A DNA stretch of 64,000 bases from Candidatus Lindowbacteria bacterium RIFCSPLOWO2_12_FULL_62_27 (GCA_001784175.1 MFPR01000020.1:62001-126000), one strand, 5' to 3'; positions 33,134 to 42,854 are shown, counted from the stretch's first letter. Notes: generated by a model from the letters alone, not told the origin. Made by a program: numbers and translations.

Positions 33134-34380
33134 AGCAGATCCTCCAGAGTTTCCAGGCCGATGGACAGCCGGATGAGTTCGGGTCCCACGCCGCATTTTT
33201 GCAATTCCTCGTCCGAGAGCTGCTGGTGCGTGGTGGACGCCGGGTGAATGACGAGGCTCTTGGCGTCGCCGACGTTGGCGAGATGGGAAAAAATCTGCAG
33301 CGCTTCGATGAATTTCTTCCCGGCCTCGCGCCCGCCCCGGACGCCGAACGCAAACACCGCACCGGGGCCCTTCGGCGTGTATTTCTTCGCGAGCGCGTGA
33401 TAGGGGCTGTCCGGCAAGCCGGCGTACGACACCCACTCGACCTTTGGATGGCTCTTCAGAAATTGCGCGACCGCCAGCGCATTCTGGACATGCCGCTCCA
33501 TCCGGAGGGACAGCGTTTCGAGTCCCTGGATGAGGAGAAACGAATTGAAGGGCGAGATGCAGGCCCCCACGTCCCGGAGCGTTTCCGCGCGGGCTTTCAT
33601 GAGGAATCCGTAGTGGCCGAACGTCTCGTAAAATTTGAGATTGTGGTACGAAGGCGACGGATCGGAGACGGTCGGGTAATGGCTGTAATCAAAATTGCCG
33701 GACTCCAGGAGCGCTCCGGCGATGGACGTGCCGTGCCCGCCGATGAACTTGGTCGCCGAGTGGACCACGATCGTCGCGCCGAAATCGATCGGGCGGCACA
33801 GCCAGGGCGTCGCGAAGGTGTTGTCGACGATCAGCGGGATGCGCCGCGCTTTGGCGATCTCCGCCGCCGCCTCAATGTCGAGGATGCTGCCCCGGGGATT
33901 GCCGATGGTTTCCCCGTAGAGTGCGCGGGTCTTCGGCGTCAACGCGCGTTCAAAATTTTTCGGGTCTGTCGGATCGACAAAGTGGGCTTTGACGCAGAGT
34001 TTTCTCAGCGTATGGGAGAACTGGGTGTAGGTGCCGCCGTAGAGGTGGGCCGAGGCGACGATTTCGTCTTCGGGCTGAAGGAGCGTCGCCAGCGCGATGA
34101 ACTGGGCGGCCTGGCCGCTGGCGGTGGCGAGGCATCCGGTTGCGTTTTCAAGGGACGCGAGCCGCTCCTCGAACACGGCCGTGGTCGGGTTCATGATGCG
34201 CGTGTAGATGTTGCCGTACTGTTTGAGCTCGAAGAGTTGGGCGGCGAAATCGGTGTCGTCGAAGACGTAGGAGGTCGTCTGGTAGATCGGGACCGCGCGG
34301 GCGCCGGTGACGGCGTCCGGGATATGGCCCGCGTGGAGCATGCGGGTCTCGAACCCGAACGCGCGTTTGGACTCGTTCAT
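33094..34380 (-). CDS. metY: O-acetylhomoserine sulfhydrylase (PLP)
   Basis: A 428-residue Cys/Met metabolism PLP enzyme. It makes homocysteine from O-acetylhomoserine and sulfide. Seen: the N-terminal [29 protein letters not shown] typical of MetY, the PLP lysine K211 in [12 protein letters not shown]186 in VDNTFATPW, and the C-terminal [18 protein letters not shown]. Size matches MetY, which is longer than cystathionine synthases. ATG 34380 overlaps the cupin stop (ATGA). With metX upstream it forms the direct sulfhydrylation route. Confidence 0.95.
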   Translation of the reverse strand: MNESKRAFGFETRMLHAGHIPDAVTGARAVPIYQTTSYVFDDTDFAAQLFELKQYGNIYTRIMNPTTAVFEERLASLENATGCLATASGQAAQFIALATLLQPEDEIVASAHLYGGTYTQFSHTLRKLCVKAHFVDPTDPKNFERALTPKTRALYGETIGNPRGSILDIEAAAEIAKARRIPLIVDNTFATPWLCRPIDFGATIVVHSATKFIGGHGTSIAGALLESGNFDYSHYPTVSDPSPSYHNLKFYETFGHYGFLMKARAETLRDVGACISPFNSFLLIQGLETLSLRMERHVQNALAVAQFLKSHPKVEWVSYAGLPDSPYHALAKKYTPKGPGAVFAFGVRGGREAGKKFIEALQIFSHLANVGDAKSLVIHPASTTHQQLSDEELQKCGVGPELIRLSIGLETLEDLLWDLDQALLATSR

Positions 34381-34841
34381 ATTTTGATGAAGCGCGCCGC
34401 GGCACGGCGCCGCCGGCGGAGGCGTGCGGCCATGCCGGGCGAAACGAGTTCGGGCCGGTCGCGGGAGGCGGCGACCATGCACAGAAAACCGAACGGTTCG
34501 CGGCCGACCTGGTGGAACTGGTGGACGGCGTTTCGTCCAATGTAGACGGCGTCGAACGGTTTCAGGTCGTGCACTTTATTTTTTAGAAACATTTTCCCGC
34601 GCCCGCGGATGATGACAACAGCGTGCCGGTGGGCGTGCCGCTCGAGGCTCGAGTAGCCACCGTTGCGGATCTCGAAATAGCGCACCTGAAACGGCAGGTC
34701 CGGCTCGCGGTTGCCCAGCACCACGCGCCGGATGATATTTTTAAATCCGGTGCCGGCCGGTTTGTAGATCAGCGTGGGAACTCCCTGCCAACGGAACCCT
34801 CGCCGGGCCCGGACAACCGAAACGCCGCGCGTCCTGGCCAC
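34377..34841 (-). CDS. Cupin-domain protein between metX and metY
   Basis: A 154-residue protein with a single cupin barrel. Metal-binding motif 1 is seen as SSLERHAHRHAVVIIRGRGKMFL (G-x(n)-HxH-x(n)-E-type, here H-x-H-x-H), and motif 2 as IGRNAVHQFHQVG. The C-terminal 20 residues are very basic (ARLRRRRRAAARF). It lies between metX (2 bases) and metY (4-base overlap), so it is translated with them; a sensor or small-molecule enzyme in methionine synthesis is possible but unproven. Confidence 0.85.
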   Translation of the reverse strand: MARTRGVSVVRARRGFRWQGVPTLIYKPAGTGFKNIIRRVVLGNREPDLPFQVRYFEIRNGGYSSLERHAHRHAVVIIRGRGKMFLKNKVHDLKPFDAVYIGRNAVHQFHQVGREPFGFLCMVAASRDRPELVSPGMAARLRRRRRAAARFIKI

Positions 34842-34843
34842 GG

Positions 34844-36025
34844 TCAGGCCGCTTGGTTGGCTTCTAGAAATTCGCGGATGATCGGCGCCATCCGGTTGGC
34901 CTCCAGGAAACAGGCGTCGTGACCGTAGGTCGTCTGAATCGTTTCGTGCCGGACTTCCCTGCCGGCGGATTTCAGCGCTTCAGCAAGTTCGACCGACCGT
35001 TCGACCGGATAGAGCCAGTCGGAGGTATAGGACAGGATCAGGAACTTGGAGGGGCATTTTTTGAATCGGGCGGCGAGATGCGCCTTCAGGCTCCCGCCGT
35101 TTCTGAGTCCGTTCGCGAGATCAAAGTAATCGATGGCCTTCGTGATATACAGATAGCTGTTGGGGTCGAAACGCTTGACGAAGATGTCGGCCTGGTGCTG
35201 AAGGTATGTTTCGACCTGGAATTCCGGCACGAAATCAAACGCGAGCCGGTCGCCGTTCATGAGGCGCCGGCCGAACTTGTCCCACATCGTCCGGCCGCTC
35301 AAGTAGGAAATGTGGCCGATCATGCGCGCCACGCCCAAGCCCCGGACCGGCCGGGCCGTGCGGCCGTAGTAGTCGCCGCCGTTCCAGTCGGGGTCGGCCA
35401 TGATCGCGCGCCGGCCGACTTCCTGCAGCGCGATATTCTTGGGGGACTGCCGGGCCGCGGCCGCAATGGGGATCACGCACCGGACGGACGAGGGATACTC
35501 GACCGCCCACTGGAGCGCCATCATGCCGCCCATGGACCCGCCGGTGACGGCGAGAAGCTGGCGAATTCCGAGATGGTCCGTCAGCGTCTTCTGCGCACGG
35601 ATCATGTCCCGGAGTGTCACGATGGGAAAAGCGGATCCGTAAGGCCGGCCGGTCCGGGGATTGATCGAACCTGGCCCGGTGGTGCCGCGGCAGCCGCCGA
35701 GAACGTTCGCGCAGATGACGAAGAGCCGGCCGGTGTCGAACGCTTTGCCGGGGCCGATCATGTTGTCCCACCAGCCGGGTTTCGGATCGTCCGGCCGGCA
35801 TCGGCCGGCGGCATGGTGGTCACCGGACAGGGCATGGAACACGAGAACGGCGTTGGACCGCCGGCGGTTCAGGCGGCCGTACGTCTCGTAGACTTGCGTG
35901 ATCGGTCCGAGTTTCCGGCCGCAGTCGAGTTTGAGTTCATGGGGAGGGGTGAAACCGGTCAACGAGCGGGGTTTGATGACCCCCACCGACCCGTCCGCCC
36001 CCGGCGCCATTTCCTGATCCTGCAT
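34844..36025 (-). CDS. metX: Homoserine O-acetyltransferase (MetX type)
   Basis: A 393-residue alpha/beta-hydrolase fold enzyme that activates homoserine for sulfhydrylation. Nucleophile S164 in TGGSMGGMMALQWA, the oxyanion region HALSGDHHAAG, aspartate in SYTSDWLYPVERS and histidine in YGHDACFLE complete the triad. The substrate-specific stretch ANVLGGCRGTTGPGSINPRTGRPYG is typical of MetX. I chose ATG 36025 (another ATG is at 36010); the longer reading to 36076 has no family support. It follows the metallo-hydrolase gene by 70 bp, where I see no SAM riboswitch. Confidence 0.94.
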   Translation of the reverse strand: MQDQEMAPGADGSVGVIKPRSLTGFTPPHELKLDCGRKLGPITQVYETYGRLNRRRSNAVLVFHALSGDHHAAGRCRPDDPKPGWWDNMIGPGKAFDTGRLFVICANVLGGCRGTTGPGSINPRTGRPYGSAFPIVTLRDMIRAQKTLTDHLGIRQLLAVTGGSMGGMMALQWAVEYPSSVRCVIPIAAAARQSPKNIALQEVGRRAIMADPDWNGGDYYGRTARPVRGLGVARMIGHISYLSGRTMWDKFGRRLMNGDRLAFDFVPEFQVETYLQHQADIFVKRFDPNSYLYITKAIDYFDLANGLRNGGSLKAHLAARFKKCPSKFLILSYTSDWLYPVERSVELAEALKSAGREVRHETIQTTYGHDACFLEANRMAPIIREFLEANQAA

Positions 36026-36095
36026 AGGGCTGAAAATAACCTCGCGGGCCGTCAGCGTCAAGGAGACGGCCGCCACGGCCGCCTCGCGCTTTCAA

Positions 36096-37331
36096 CTACG
36101 AAAACAGATAACTTTCCCCCCACAGGAGAATCTGGTACGGCACGGTGCATTTCTGGAACTGACTGAGGGCGTCCCGGAGGGAGGCGCGGCCGCCCAGCGG
36201 ATAATGCGCAAGCTCGCTGAGGTGTCCCGGAATGATGAGGCCGGCGTCGCCGTACCGGAAAAGGATTTCCAGGACTTTTTCGTTCGGATACTTGGGTGTG
36301 ACGCCGTCGAATTTTGGGATCAGGATGTCCGGCGGCTCCTGCCAGTCGAGGGATTCGGCGTAGTCGTGGTCGCCGGTGTGAAAGATGCGGACGCCCGTGT
36401 CGGTGACGATTTCGTACGTGAAACAGGGGACGTTGCGGCCATTGTCGTAGACGTGAACGCCGGGCCGGGCCATGACGTCGACACCCCGGAGGCTCCGGCG
36501 CTCCCACGCGTCGATGCCGGTCACGCGGGCGGAGAAGTGCGGCCGGAGGACGGAAGGGACGATCACGGGCTTCTGGTGCGCGGTCATCCGCGCGATGATT
36601 TCGTGATCCGCATGGTCGCTGTGGTTGTGGGTCACGAGGAGCATCCCCAGCGCGCGGGCCAGCCGCTCCGGGATTTCGTCGGGAATCTCCCAGGCGAGGT
36701 TCCAGATATGGCGGGTGGTGACCACATCGACACCAAAACAAATTTTTGGCGTTTTGAAGACATAGCCATGATTATAGATGTACCAGACCCGGACGCCGTT
36801 CCGGACCTCCGTGCGCTCAATCTCATCCAGCGCGTGGAACAGCCGCTGGACGAGAAACCCGCGGACCGTCGAGCTGCGATTGACATGGGGTTGGAGGAGA
36901 TAGTCATCGAGGAACATCGTACAGAGGTCGCGGACCCAGGGATTGCCGGTTCCGGGCGGATGCTGGATCAGGGAGTCGTGAATGCCGTTCAACTGGGCCG
37001 AGACGCCGGGTATGTCGGCCCACGTGTCGAAAAACGAGGCCGGGCCGTGTTTGTTTTGCGTCCGGTTGAAATTCAACGGGTCGTCATAAAACCTCTCGCC
37101 GTCCAATTGAAACCGGTAGAGGTGGCGCGCCGGCGCCGGCACTTGGACCGGGTCGGAGATCCACCAGCCGTCGTGAATCCGCCGGAGCGGATGGGCGTCC
37201 TTTTTCCAGCCATTGAATGATCCCACCGCCGATACCTGGAGGGCGTCCGGGATGTGCACAAAGAACACGACGGTGTTGTCGCAGACATAGGGCGAGGTTT
37301 CGAGTTCGGCAAGTTTCCGATGATTTAACAT
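36096..37331 (-). CDS. CBM48-like / metallo-beta-lactamase fusion protein
   Basis: A 411-residue fusion. Residues 15-95 look like an AMPK-beta/CBM48 glycogen-binding domain (VVFFVHIPDALQVSAVGSFN, GW, PL, then HLYRFQLDGERFYDDP). Residues 180-400 are a metallo-beta-lactamase fold: THNHSDHAD with H235, H237, D239, H240, then H318/D321 in FHTGDHDY and H370 in IPGHLSEL. The middle 100-180 is helical. The fold can be a hydrolase or oxidoreductase on unknown substrates. It starts four bases after cbiG ends, so it belongs to the cobalamin transcript. The domain pairing is unusual to my knowledge. Confidence 0.8.
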   Translation of the reverse strand: MLNHRKLAELETSPYVCDNTVVFFVHIPDALQVSAVGSFNGWKKDAHPLRRIHDGWWISDPVQVPAPARHLYRFQLDGERFYDDPLNFNRTQNKHGPASFFDTWADIPGVSAQLNGIHDSLIQHPPGTGNPWVRDLCTMFLDDYLLQPHVNRSSTVRGFLVQRLFHALDEIERTEVRNGVRVWYIYNHGYVFKTPKICFGVDVVTTRHIWNLAWEIPDEIPERLARALGMLLVTHNHSDHADHEIIARMTAHQKPVIVPSVLRPHFSARVTGIDAWERRSLRGVDVMARPGVHVYDNGRNVPCFTYEIVTDTGVRIFHTGDHDYAESLDWQEPPDILIPKFDGVTPKYPNEKVLEILFRYGDAGLIIPGHLSELAHYPLGGRASLRDALSQFQKCTVPYQILLWGESYLFS

Positions 37332-37335
37332 GGAT

Positions 37336-38457
37336 TTAAAACGGGACGCGCGCGACCGCCAGCGTACAGCGGGTTCCCTTGACTTTGGGCACGAGCAACT
37401 GGGCTTTCCCCGCCGGCGAGCTTTCTGATGGAGCGGAGGATTCGGCGGCCAGAAGCGCGGCCGGCTCGGAGACGCCGACGACCTTCAAATATTTTTCCGC
37501 ATAGGGCGACGGCGTGACGACGCGGTCTTTGAGGCCGTTGAGAAGGTCGCGGGTGAATGATTCGAACTCGTATCCGTGCTTGTTCACGAACGCCACCAGT
37601 CCCGGCTCGTTTTGTTTCAAGTCCACCGTTGCCACTTTCCGAACGCACCGGGCCGACAGGCCGTGGGATTGGAGCGTCGGAAAAACGAGGGCCTCCAGGT
37701 CCTCCACCGTGACGCCCGAATCGCAGCCCATGCCAAGACACAGAGACCTGGGACGATAGACGACGGTGCGGTCCGCGAGGCGCCCCAGATCCGCCCGAAC
37801 GCTGAGCCGGTCGGTCACGAGAAGGACGGCTGAAAACGGGGGCCGGCCGTTTTCAAAAATCGACGCGATCCGGTCGAACAGAGAAACGGTTGGGGGAACC
37901 GGCGTTGGCCGTGTCCACCAGTTTTTTTCCCCCGTTTCCTGAACGAAGGCCACGGGCTCCTCGTTCACGACCGCGGCGCTGACGGCCGTCACGGGTGAAA
38001 AATCCTCGATCGTCCAGCCGAGCTTGCGGCCGACGAGGTCGACCGGCACGGTCTTGCCGACGTCGGATGCGGTGGTGACGATGGGCGCGGCGCCGATTTT
38101 TGCGGCAAGGAGTTCCGCCATCTCGTTGGCGCCGCCGAGGTGCCCGGAGAGGACGCTGATGACATATTTGCCGGCGTCGTCCACCACCAGCACGGCGGGA
38201 TCCGTCTTCTTGTCCTTCAGAACCGGCGCGATGAGCCGGACGACGGCGCCGAGCGACACATAAAACACCAGCGTGATGTAGCCGTCGAAAATTTTCGCTA
38301 TGAGATCCTTCAGAGGCTCCTCATAATAAATCGCAACTCGGTCGTCCTTGAATTTGGGCGAGACGTAAAGGTCCGCGTCGGGGACTTGGGCGGCGAGCCG
38401 CCGCGCGTTTTCCGCGCCGTGTTTGGTGATGGCAACGATGGCGATCGGCTTTTTCAT
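37336..38457 (-). CDS. cbiG: Cobalt-precorrin-5A hydrolase CbiG
   Basis: A 373-residue CbiG, which opens the delta-lactone of cobalt-precorrin-5A and releases acetaldehyde in the anaerobic B12 pathway. The N-terminal part shows VAITKHGAENARRLA, the central part the CbiG signature VVDDAGKYVISVLSGHLGGANEMAELLA, and the C-terminal domain CLGMGCDSGVTVEDLEALV with QNEPGLVAF. I use ATG 38457, four bases inside cbiET (ATGA), with GGAAGG just upstream; an in-frame ATG 12 bases earlier exists. It ends the cobalamin-specific section of the operon. Confidence 0.94.
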   Translation of the reverse strand: MKKPIAIVAITKHGAENARRLAAQVPDADLYVSPKFKDDRVAIYYEEPLKDLIAKIFDGYITLVFYVSLGAVVRLIAPVLKDKKTDPAVLVVDDAGKYVISVLSGHLGGANEMAELLAAKIGAAPIVTTASDVGKTVPVDLVGRKLGWTIEDFSPVTAVSAAVVNEEPVAFVQETGEKNWWTRPTPVPPTVSLFDRIASIFENGRPPFSAVLLVTDRLSVRADLGRLADRTVVYRPRSLCLGMGCDSGVTVEDLEALVFPTLQSHGLSARCVRKVATVDLKQNEPGLVAFVNKHGYEFESFTRDLLNGLKDRVVTPSPYAEKYLKVVGVSEPAALLAAESSAPSESSPAGKAQLLVPKVKGTRCTLAVARVPF

Positions 38458-39692
38458 CCGGCCTTCCATGCGGTCACGATGACAACGGGGTTCAGGGCCT
38501 CAAAGCGGGTCATGTCGAGAATGGGCGCGCCCCGGCTGATCTGGACCTGCATGAGTTCATGCTGGAGTCCGAGTTTCCGGATCGACTCGATCGTTTCGGC
38601 GAGATTTTCGACGGTCGCAAGATTTAGAACAATGCGCCCGTCCGGTTTCAAGCGCCGTGAGACGGCTTCCAGAATGTCATACATGCGGCCGGCGCTGCCG
38701 CCGATGAAAACGGCGTCCGGGTCGGCCGGAATCTCGTCGAGCGCCTCCGGGGCGCGTCCGAGGATGGGCGTGACGTTGGCGGTGTGAAACCGGGCGATGT
38801 TTTCACGAACATTTTCGATATCTTCCTCATTTTTTTCGATCGCGTAAATTCTGCCGAGCGCCGCAATCCGCGCGGATTCGATCGACACGCTGCCCGACCC
38901 GGCGCCGATGTCCCAGACGACGGCGTCGGGGGAAAGGCGGAGCTTGGCGATGGAGAGAATCCGGATTTCGGATTTCGTGATCAGGCCCAGCTTGGGTTTG
39001 CGGTGCGCAAATTGCTCCTCGGGCAGGCCCAGATCGAGACGCGATTTTGGTCCTCGGGGCTGTTTTCGGACAAGGAGGACGGTATTGAGAGGATCAAACA
39101 TCTGTCCGTTGAGTTCGGCGAGCGAAAACCGTCGCACGGTCTGGGTTTCGTTTCCCAGCCGTTCACAGACGATGGCGTCAAAATCGCATATCCCGTGTTG
39201 TGCCAGTAATCCTGCGATTTTCCCGGGCGTGGCGCCGTCCTCGGTAAAAACGCCGATGACGTCCGCCTCGCGCGCCGGCGGCAGAATCCGTTCGAGGGGT
39301 TTGGCGTGCACCGACACCAGCGAGGCCTCGTCCCACGACAGGCCGGCCGCGGCAAAGGCGAGCTGCATGGCGGAAACGGCGGGGAGAACAGCGACTCGGT
39401 CCGCCGAAAATCTTTTTGCGAGGTACCCGCCGACGCCGTAAAAGAGCGGATCGCCGGAGGCGAGGACGACCATCCGTTCCTGCCGTCCAAGTCCCTCCTC
39501 GAGGCGCTGCGCGAGTTCTTTGAGGTTGGATTTCACAACGAGTTTTATCGCCGGATGATTCGGAAAAAAGGCGAGGTGCCGTTCTCCTCCGGCCAGAAAC
39601 TGCGCCGCCTCGATCCGATCCAGCGTTTTTTGAGGAAGACCCGCCGGGCCGTCGTCCCCAAGTCCGATGACGTAAATCTTATTCCAGTCCAT
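38454..39692 (-). CDS. cbiE/cbiT: Bifunctional precorrin methyltransferase CbiET (CobL-like)
   Basis: A 412-residue fusion. The N-terminal half (about 1-205) is CbiE, a C5-type tetrapyrrole methylase (IYVIGLGDDGPAGL, VVLASGDPLFYGVGGYL). The C-terminal half (about 225-412) is CbiT, a class I methyltransferase that methylates C15 and decarboxylates C12 (VVWDIGAGSGSVSIESARIAA, ending RGAPILDMTRFEALNPVVIV). Fusion as in CobL is common. ATG 39692 begins the CbiE strand; a TTG at 39716 would lie farther inside cbiD. Confidence 0.95.
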   Translation of the reverse strand: MDWNKIYVIGLGDDGPAGLPQKTLDRIEAAQFLAGGERHLAFFPNHPAIKLVVKSNLKELAQRLEEGLGRQERMVVLASGDPLFYGVGGYLAKRFSADRVAVLPAVSAMQLAFAAAGLSWDEASLVSVHAKPLERILPPAREADVIGVFTEDGATPGKIAGLLAQHGICDFDAIVCERLGNETQTVRRFSLAELNGQMFDPLNTVLLVRKQPRGPKSRLDLGLPEEQFAHRKPKLGLITKSEIRILSIAKLRLSPDAVVWDIGAGSGSVSIESARIAALGRIYAIEKNEEDIENVRENIARFHTANVTPILGRAPEALDEIPADPDAVFIGGSAGRMYDILEAVSRRLKPDGRIVLNLATVENLAETIESIRKLGLQHELMQVQISRGAPILDMTRFEALNPVVIVTAWKAG

Positions 39693-40791
39693 ACGATCCC
39701 AACTTTTTTCCTTCAAAATCGGTCAGAAGGCAAGCCACGCGGGCCTCGTGGTTGATGTGCTTCCCGCAATTTCCGACGACCCGCTCGCATATCTTGTCGA
39801 AAAATCCCGGCAGACCGTTTTTTTCAACAATCTCATAGACATGCCGGGCCGTGTTGGCCTGCGATATTTCGTCGACCGTCGGCTGGGGCGCTCCGCACGA
39901 TTTGGCGATTTTGGCGAGCATGCCAAGGTCGACCTCCGAGCCGGAGGCGTGGGTCATCATGCGGCCCTGCGCGATTTTCGATATTTTGCCCGGCATCCCG
40001 CAAATCCGGATCTCCCGCACGCCGCGCTGGACGGCGGCCTTGAGGGAAAATCCGACGAAGTCGCCCATCTGAACGAACGCCTCTTCGCGCAGGCTCGAAA
40101 ACGCCTGCTGGGCGAACCGCTCGCTCTTGCCGCCGGTGGTCAGAACGACGACGGACGATCCGGCCGTGACCGCGACGTCGATTGCCTGCTCGATGCTGGC
40201 CTTGTAGGCGGCGGTGGAAAACGGTTTGACGATTCCCGTTGTTCCGAGGATCGAGATGCCGCCGAGGATGCCCAATCGCGCGTTGAGCGTTTTCTTCGCC
40301 ATCTCCTCTCCGCCGGGAACGGAAATCACGACCCGAAAGCCCTTTGGCGCCACGATGCTCGCCGCCGTCCGGCGCGCCTCTTCAATGGCCTGCGCGATCA
40401 TCTGCCGCGGGACCGGATTAATGGCCGGCGCGCCCACGTCGAGGCCGAGCCCGGGTTTGGTGACGCGGCCGACCCCGGCGCCGCCCTCGATCAAAATCCC
40501 GGCCGACTCATTCCGGTTCACGGTCGAGATGATGTGTGCGAGGTGGGTGCAATCGGGATCGTCGCCGGCGTCTTTCACGACTTCGGCCTCCGCCGATCCT
40601 CCGCGCACGTCACACCGGACAACGGCGAACGTCACTTTTTTTCCGATGGGCAGCGTGATTTCGACGCTCGACACCGGTTTCCCCGCGAGCATCGCGAGCG
40701 TTGCGGCCTTTGTGGCGGCGGCGGCGCAGGCGCCGGTGGTGAACCCGGTCCTCAGAGATTTTTTGTCGGCCGGGGGCTTTTCAACGTCCAT
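39679..40791 (-). CDS. cbiD: Cobalt-precorrin-5B C1-methyltransferase CbiD
   Basis: A 370-residue CbiD, specific for the anaerobic pathway. The N-terminal LRTGFTTGACAAAATKAA (residues 13-30) is the family hallmark, with GGAGVGRVTKPGLGLDVGAPAINPVPR in the middle and ISILGTTGIVKPFS later. Its presence with cbiG shows early cobalt insertion. A 24-base gap separates it from cbiC upstream. Confidence 0.95.
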   Translation of the reverse strand: MDVEKPPADKKSLRTGFTTGACAAAATKAATLAMLAGKPVSSVEITLPIGKKVTFAVVRCDVRGGSAEAEVVKDAGDDPDCTHLAHIISTVNRNESAGILIEGGAGVGRVTKPGLGLDVGAPAINPVPRQMIAQAIEEARRTAASIVAPKGFRVVISVPGGEEMAKKTLNARLGILGGISILGTTGIVKPFSTAAYKASIEQAIDVAVTAGSSVVVLTTGGKSERFAQQAFSSLREEAFVQMGDFVGFSLKAAVQRGVREIRICGMPGKISKIAQGRMMTHASGSEVDLGMLAKIAKSCGAPQPTVDEISQANTARHVYEIVEKNGLPGFFDKICERVVGNCGKHINHEARVACLLTDFEGKKLGSYGLE

Positions 40792-40815
40792 GAATCGGAA
40801 CTTGCGACCGAAGGG

Positions 40816-41454
40816 TCAGGCCGATTTGGCGAGAGCGAGCAGCGCGTTGAGGGCGGCGACCGCGACCGGCGTTCCGCCCTTCCGGCCACGGGCGGCGATA
40901 TGGGGGTATCCGGACGCGATCAGCGCGTCTTTGGATTCGACGGCGGAGACGAATCCGACCGGAACGCCGACGATCAGCGCGGGCGCCATCTGCTTTTCCT
41001 CGACCAGCCGGATGGCCTCGAAGAGCGCCGTGGGCGCGTTGCCGATCGCGTAGATCGCGTCGGGCGCCGCGCGTGCGGCCTTTCGCATGGATGCGATGGC
41101 GCGCGTGATTCCCTCGCGCTTGGCCTCCTCCACGACGTCCGGGTCCGTTATGAACGACAGTACCCGGCCGTTTCCGAATGACGCGAGGGCCGGTTTGGAC
41201 ACGCCCGCCTGGATCATGGCGACGTCGACCACGAGGTCGCACCCGCGCCGGATCGCCTGCATCGCGCGGGCGATCGCGTCCGGGTGAAAGACGAGATTGC
41301 GGGCGAACTCAAAATCGGCCGTGGCGTGGATCACGCGGCGGATAATTTGGAACTCGTCGGGAGAAAAGCCATGAGGCCCGAGTTCCTCTTCAATGATCCG
41401 GAAACTTTCCGCTTCGATCGCCTCCGGCGCGCGAAGTTTCGGTTGAACGCTCAT
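40816..41454 (-). CDS. cbiC: Cobalt-precorrin-8 methylmutase CbiC
   Basis: A 212-residue enzyme that moves the methyl from C11 to C12 to give cobyrinic acid. Seen: the active-site histidine in VIHATADFEF, the stretch VVDVAMIQAG, and the substrate loop IYAIGNAPTALFEAIRLVEE with VGVPVGFVSAVESKDALI. ATG 41454 overlaps the cbiA stop (ATGA), which favours it over the reading to 41487. Confidence 0.94.
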   Translation of the reverse strand: MSVQPKLRAPEAIEAESFRIIEEELGPHGFSPDEFQIIRRVIHATADFEFARNLVFHPDAIARAMQAIRRGCDLVVDVAMIQAGVSKPALASFGNGRVLSFITDPDVVEEAKREGITRAIASMRKAARAAPDAIYAIGNAPTALFEAIRLVEEKQMAPALIVGVPVGFVSAVESKDALIASGYPHIAARGRKGGTPVAVAALNALLALAKSA

Positions 41455-42854
41455 CGACGCCTTTTTACCATGCGCGCGGAGCCCCACTCAACCAGCCGGC
41501 GGAAAAATTCTGAATTGCCGTGCGGCGAAAGGTGCAGATAGGACGCAAAGACGGTGCCGGCCAGCCAGCCGGCGGCCTGGCGGTCGCGCGCGCCGATTTT
41601 TCGCGACTCATAGACAGGTCTCGCAGCTTTGCCGGGCTCATAGGTGGACCAGTGATATTCATGGCCGATGAGCACGAGGTTCTTTCGCAGAAATTCCGTG
41701 TTCCGCAATACACGCGCCTTCCAGTACCCCAGCGCCTGCCGCCGGGCATGCATGCGGCACCGTCCGGGCAGCGCGCCCGCCATCGGGTGGGAAACGCCGT
41801 CCGTTGTCTCAATCTCGCGGGACAGATACATGAGACCGCCGCATTCCGCGTAGACATGAGCGCCGTCCGCAATGCGCCGCCGGAGGTCCTCGCGGAACCG
41901 CTGGTTGCCGGAGAGCCGCGCGGCATATACTTCCGGAAACCCGCCTCCGAAATAGTACAGGTCCGCGTCGGGCGCTACCCGGTCTTTCAGCGGGGAAAAC
42001 TCAATCATCTGCGCGCAGCGGGCGCGGAAATAATCGAGAGTTTCGGGATAGTAAAAGGAGAAGGCTTCGTCCATGGCGATGGCGACGGTCAGGCTCCGCC
42101 GAACAGAATCGATGGCACGTGCGTGCGACGGCCGCGCGGATATTTTTTCAACCGGCGCCGCTCGCGCGGCATCGCGGAGAAGCCGGTTCAGATCGAAGGC
42201 GCCGGAGATCGCTTTTCCGCAGCGCGCATAGACGCCGTCCTGCGCGTGGAATTCGGCGGCCGGCACAAGACCCAGATGTCTGGACGGCATGGCGGGCAAC
42301 GCGTCCCGGAAAAGGCATCCCGCGACGCGGATGCCGGCCATCGACCGGACGCCCCTGGCCAGAAGTTCCGCGTGCCGGGGTGACCCGACGAAGTTCAGCG
42401 CAACGGCCGCGATCGGTACGTCGCGCAAGAGCGTGCGCGCACCAACGATCTCGGCCGAGATGCTCTGCGCGCAGGACCGTGTGTCGCATACCAGCAGGAC
42501 TGGCAGGCCGAACCGTCCGGCGATGTCGGCGGTGCTGCCGGTGGCCTTCCCGGGAATCGGCCCGTCAAACAGGCCCATGACGCCTTCGATGATCCGCGCG
42601 TCCACCGGCCCCGACCCATGAAACAGGTCGTTCATGCCCCGGGACGATTGCAGGATCGGGTCGAGATTCCTCGCGTAGACAGCGCCCGCGTTTTGGTAGT
42701 GGCTTGGATCGAGAAAATCCGGGCCGATTTTGTACGCCGCCACCTTCAGGCCGCGGTCGGTCAGCGCGCGGATCAGGCCGAGCGTGACGGTCGTCTTCCC
42801 GACGCCGCTTCTGAGACCCGCCACGACCAGCGCGGGAATTGGTTTTAGAGCCAC
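41451..42854 (-). CDS. cbiA: Cobyrinate a,c-diamide synthase CbiA
   Basis: A 467-residue ATP- and glutamine-dependent amidase. The P-loop is AGLRSGVGKTTVTLGLIRAL at the N-terminus, followed by VAAYKIGPDFLDPSHYQN. The C-terminal class I amidotransferase domain has the nucleophile cysteine in VYAECGGLMYLS and a histidine in GHEYHWST. The start is GTG at 42854, 10 bases inside cbiB; the much longer frame upstream would lie wholly across cbiB and is an artefact. Confidence 0.94.
   Translation of the reverse strand: MALKPIPALVVAGLRSGVGKTTVTLGLIRALTDRGLKVAAYKIGPDFLDPSHYQNAGAVYARNLDPILQSSRGMNDLFHGSGPVDARIIEGVMGLFDGPIPGKATGSTADIAGRFGLPVLLVCDTRSCAQSISAEIVGARTLLRDVPIAAVALNFVGSPRHAELLARGVRSMAGIRVAGCLFRDALPAMPSRHLGLVPAAEFHAQDGVYARCGKAISGAFDLNRLLRDAARAAPVEKISARPSHARAIDSVRRSLTVAIAMDEAFSFYYPETLDYFRARCAQMIEFSPLKDRVAPDADLYYFGGGFPEVYAARLSGNQRFREDLRRRIADGAHVYAECGGLMYLSREIETTDGVSHPMAGALPGRCRMHARRQALGYWKARVLRNTEFLRKNLVLIGHEYHWSTYEPGKAARPVYESRKIGARDRQAAGWLAGTVFASYLHLSPHGNSEFFRRLVEWGSARMVKRRR

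Noticed and set aside
36026-36095. Possible SAM riboswitch ahead of metX
   Set aside because: Only 70 bases lie between the preceding stop and metX, without a kink-turn hairpin or other riboswitch signature.
37100-37180. Similarity to the 51-bp element (GCCGGCACTTGG) inside the CBM48-fusion gene
   Set aside because: Only about 12 bases match and neither palindrome is present; chance in GC-rich DNA.
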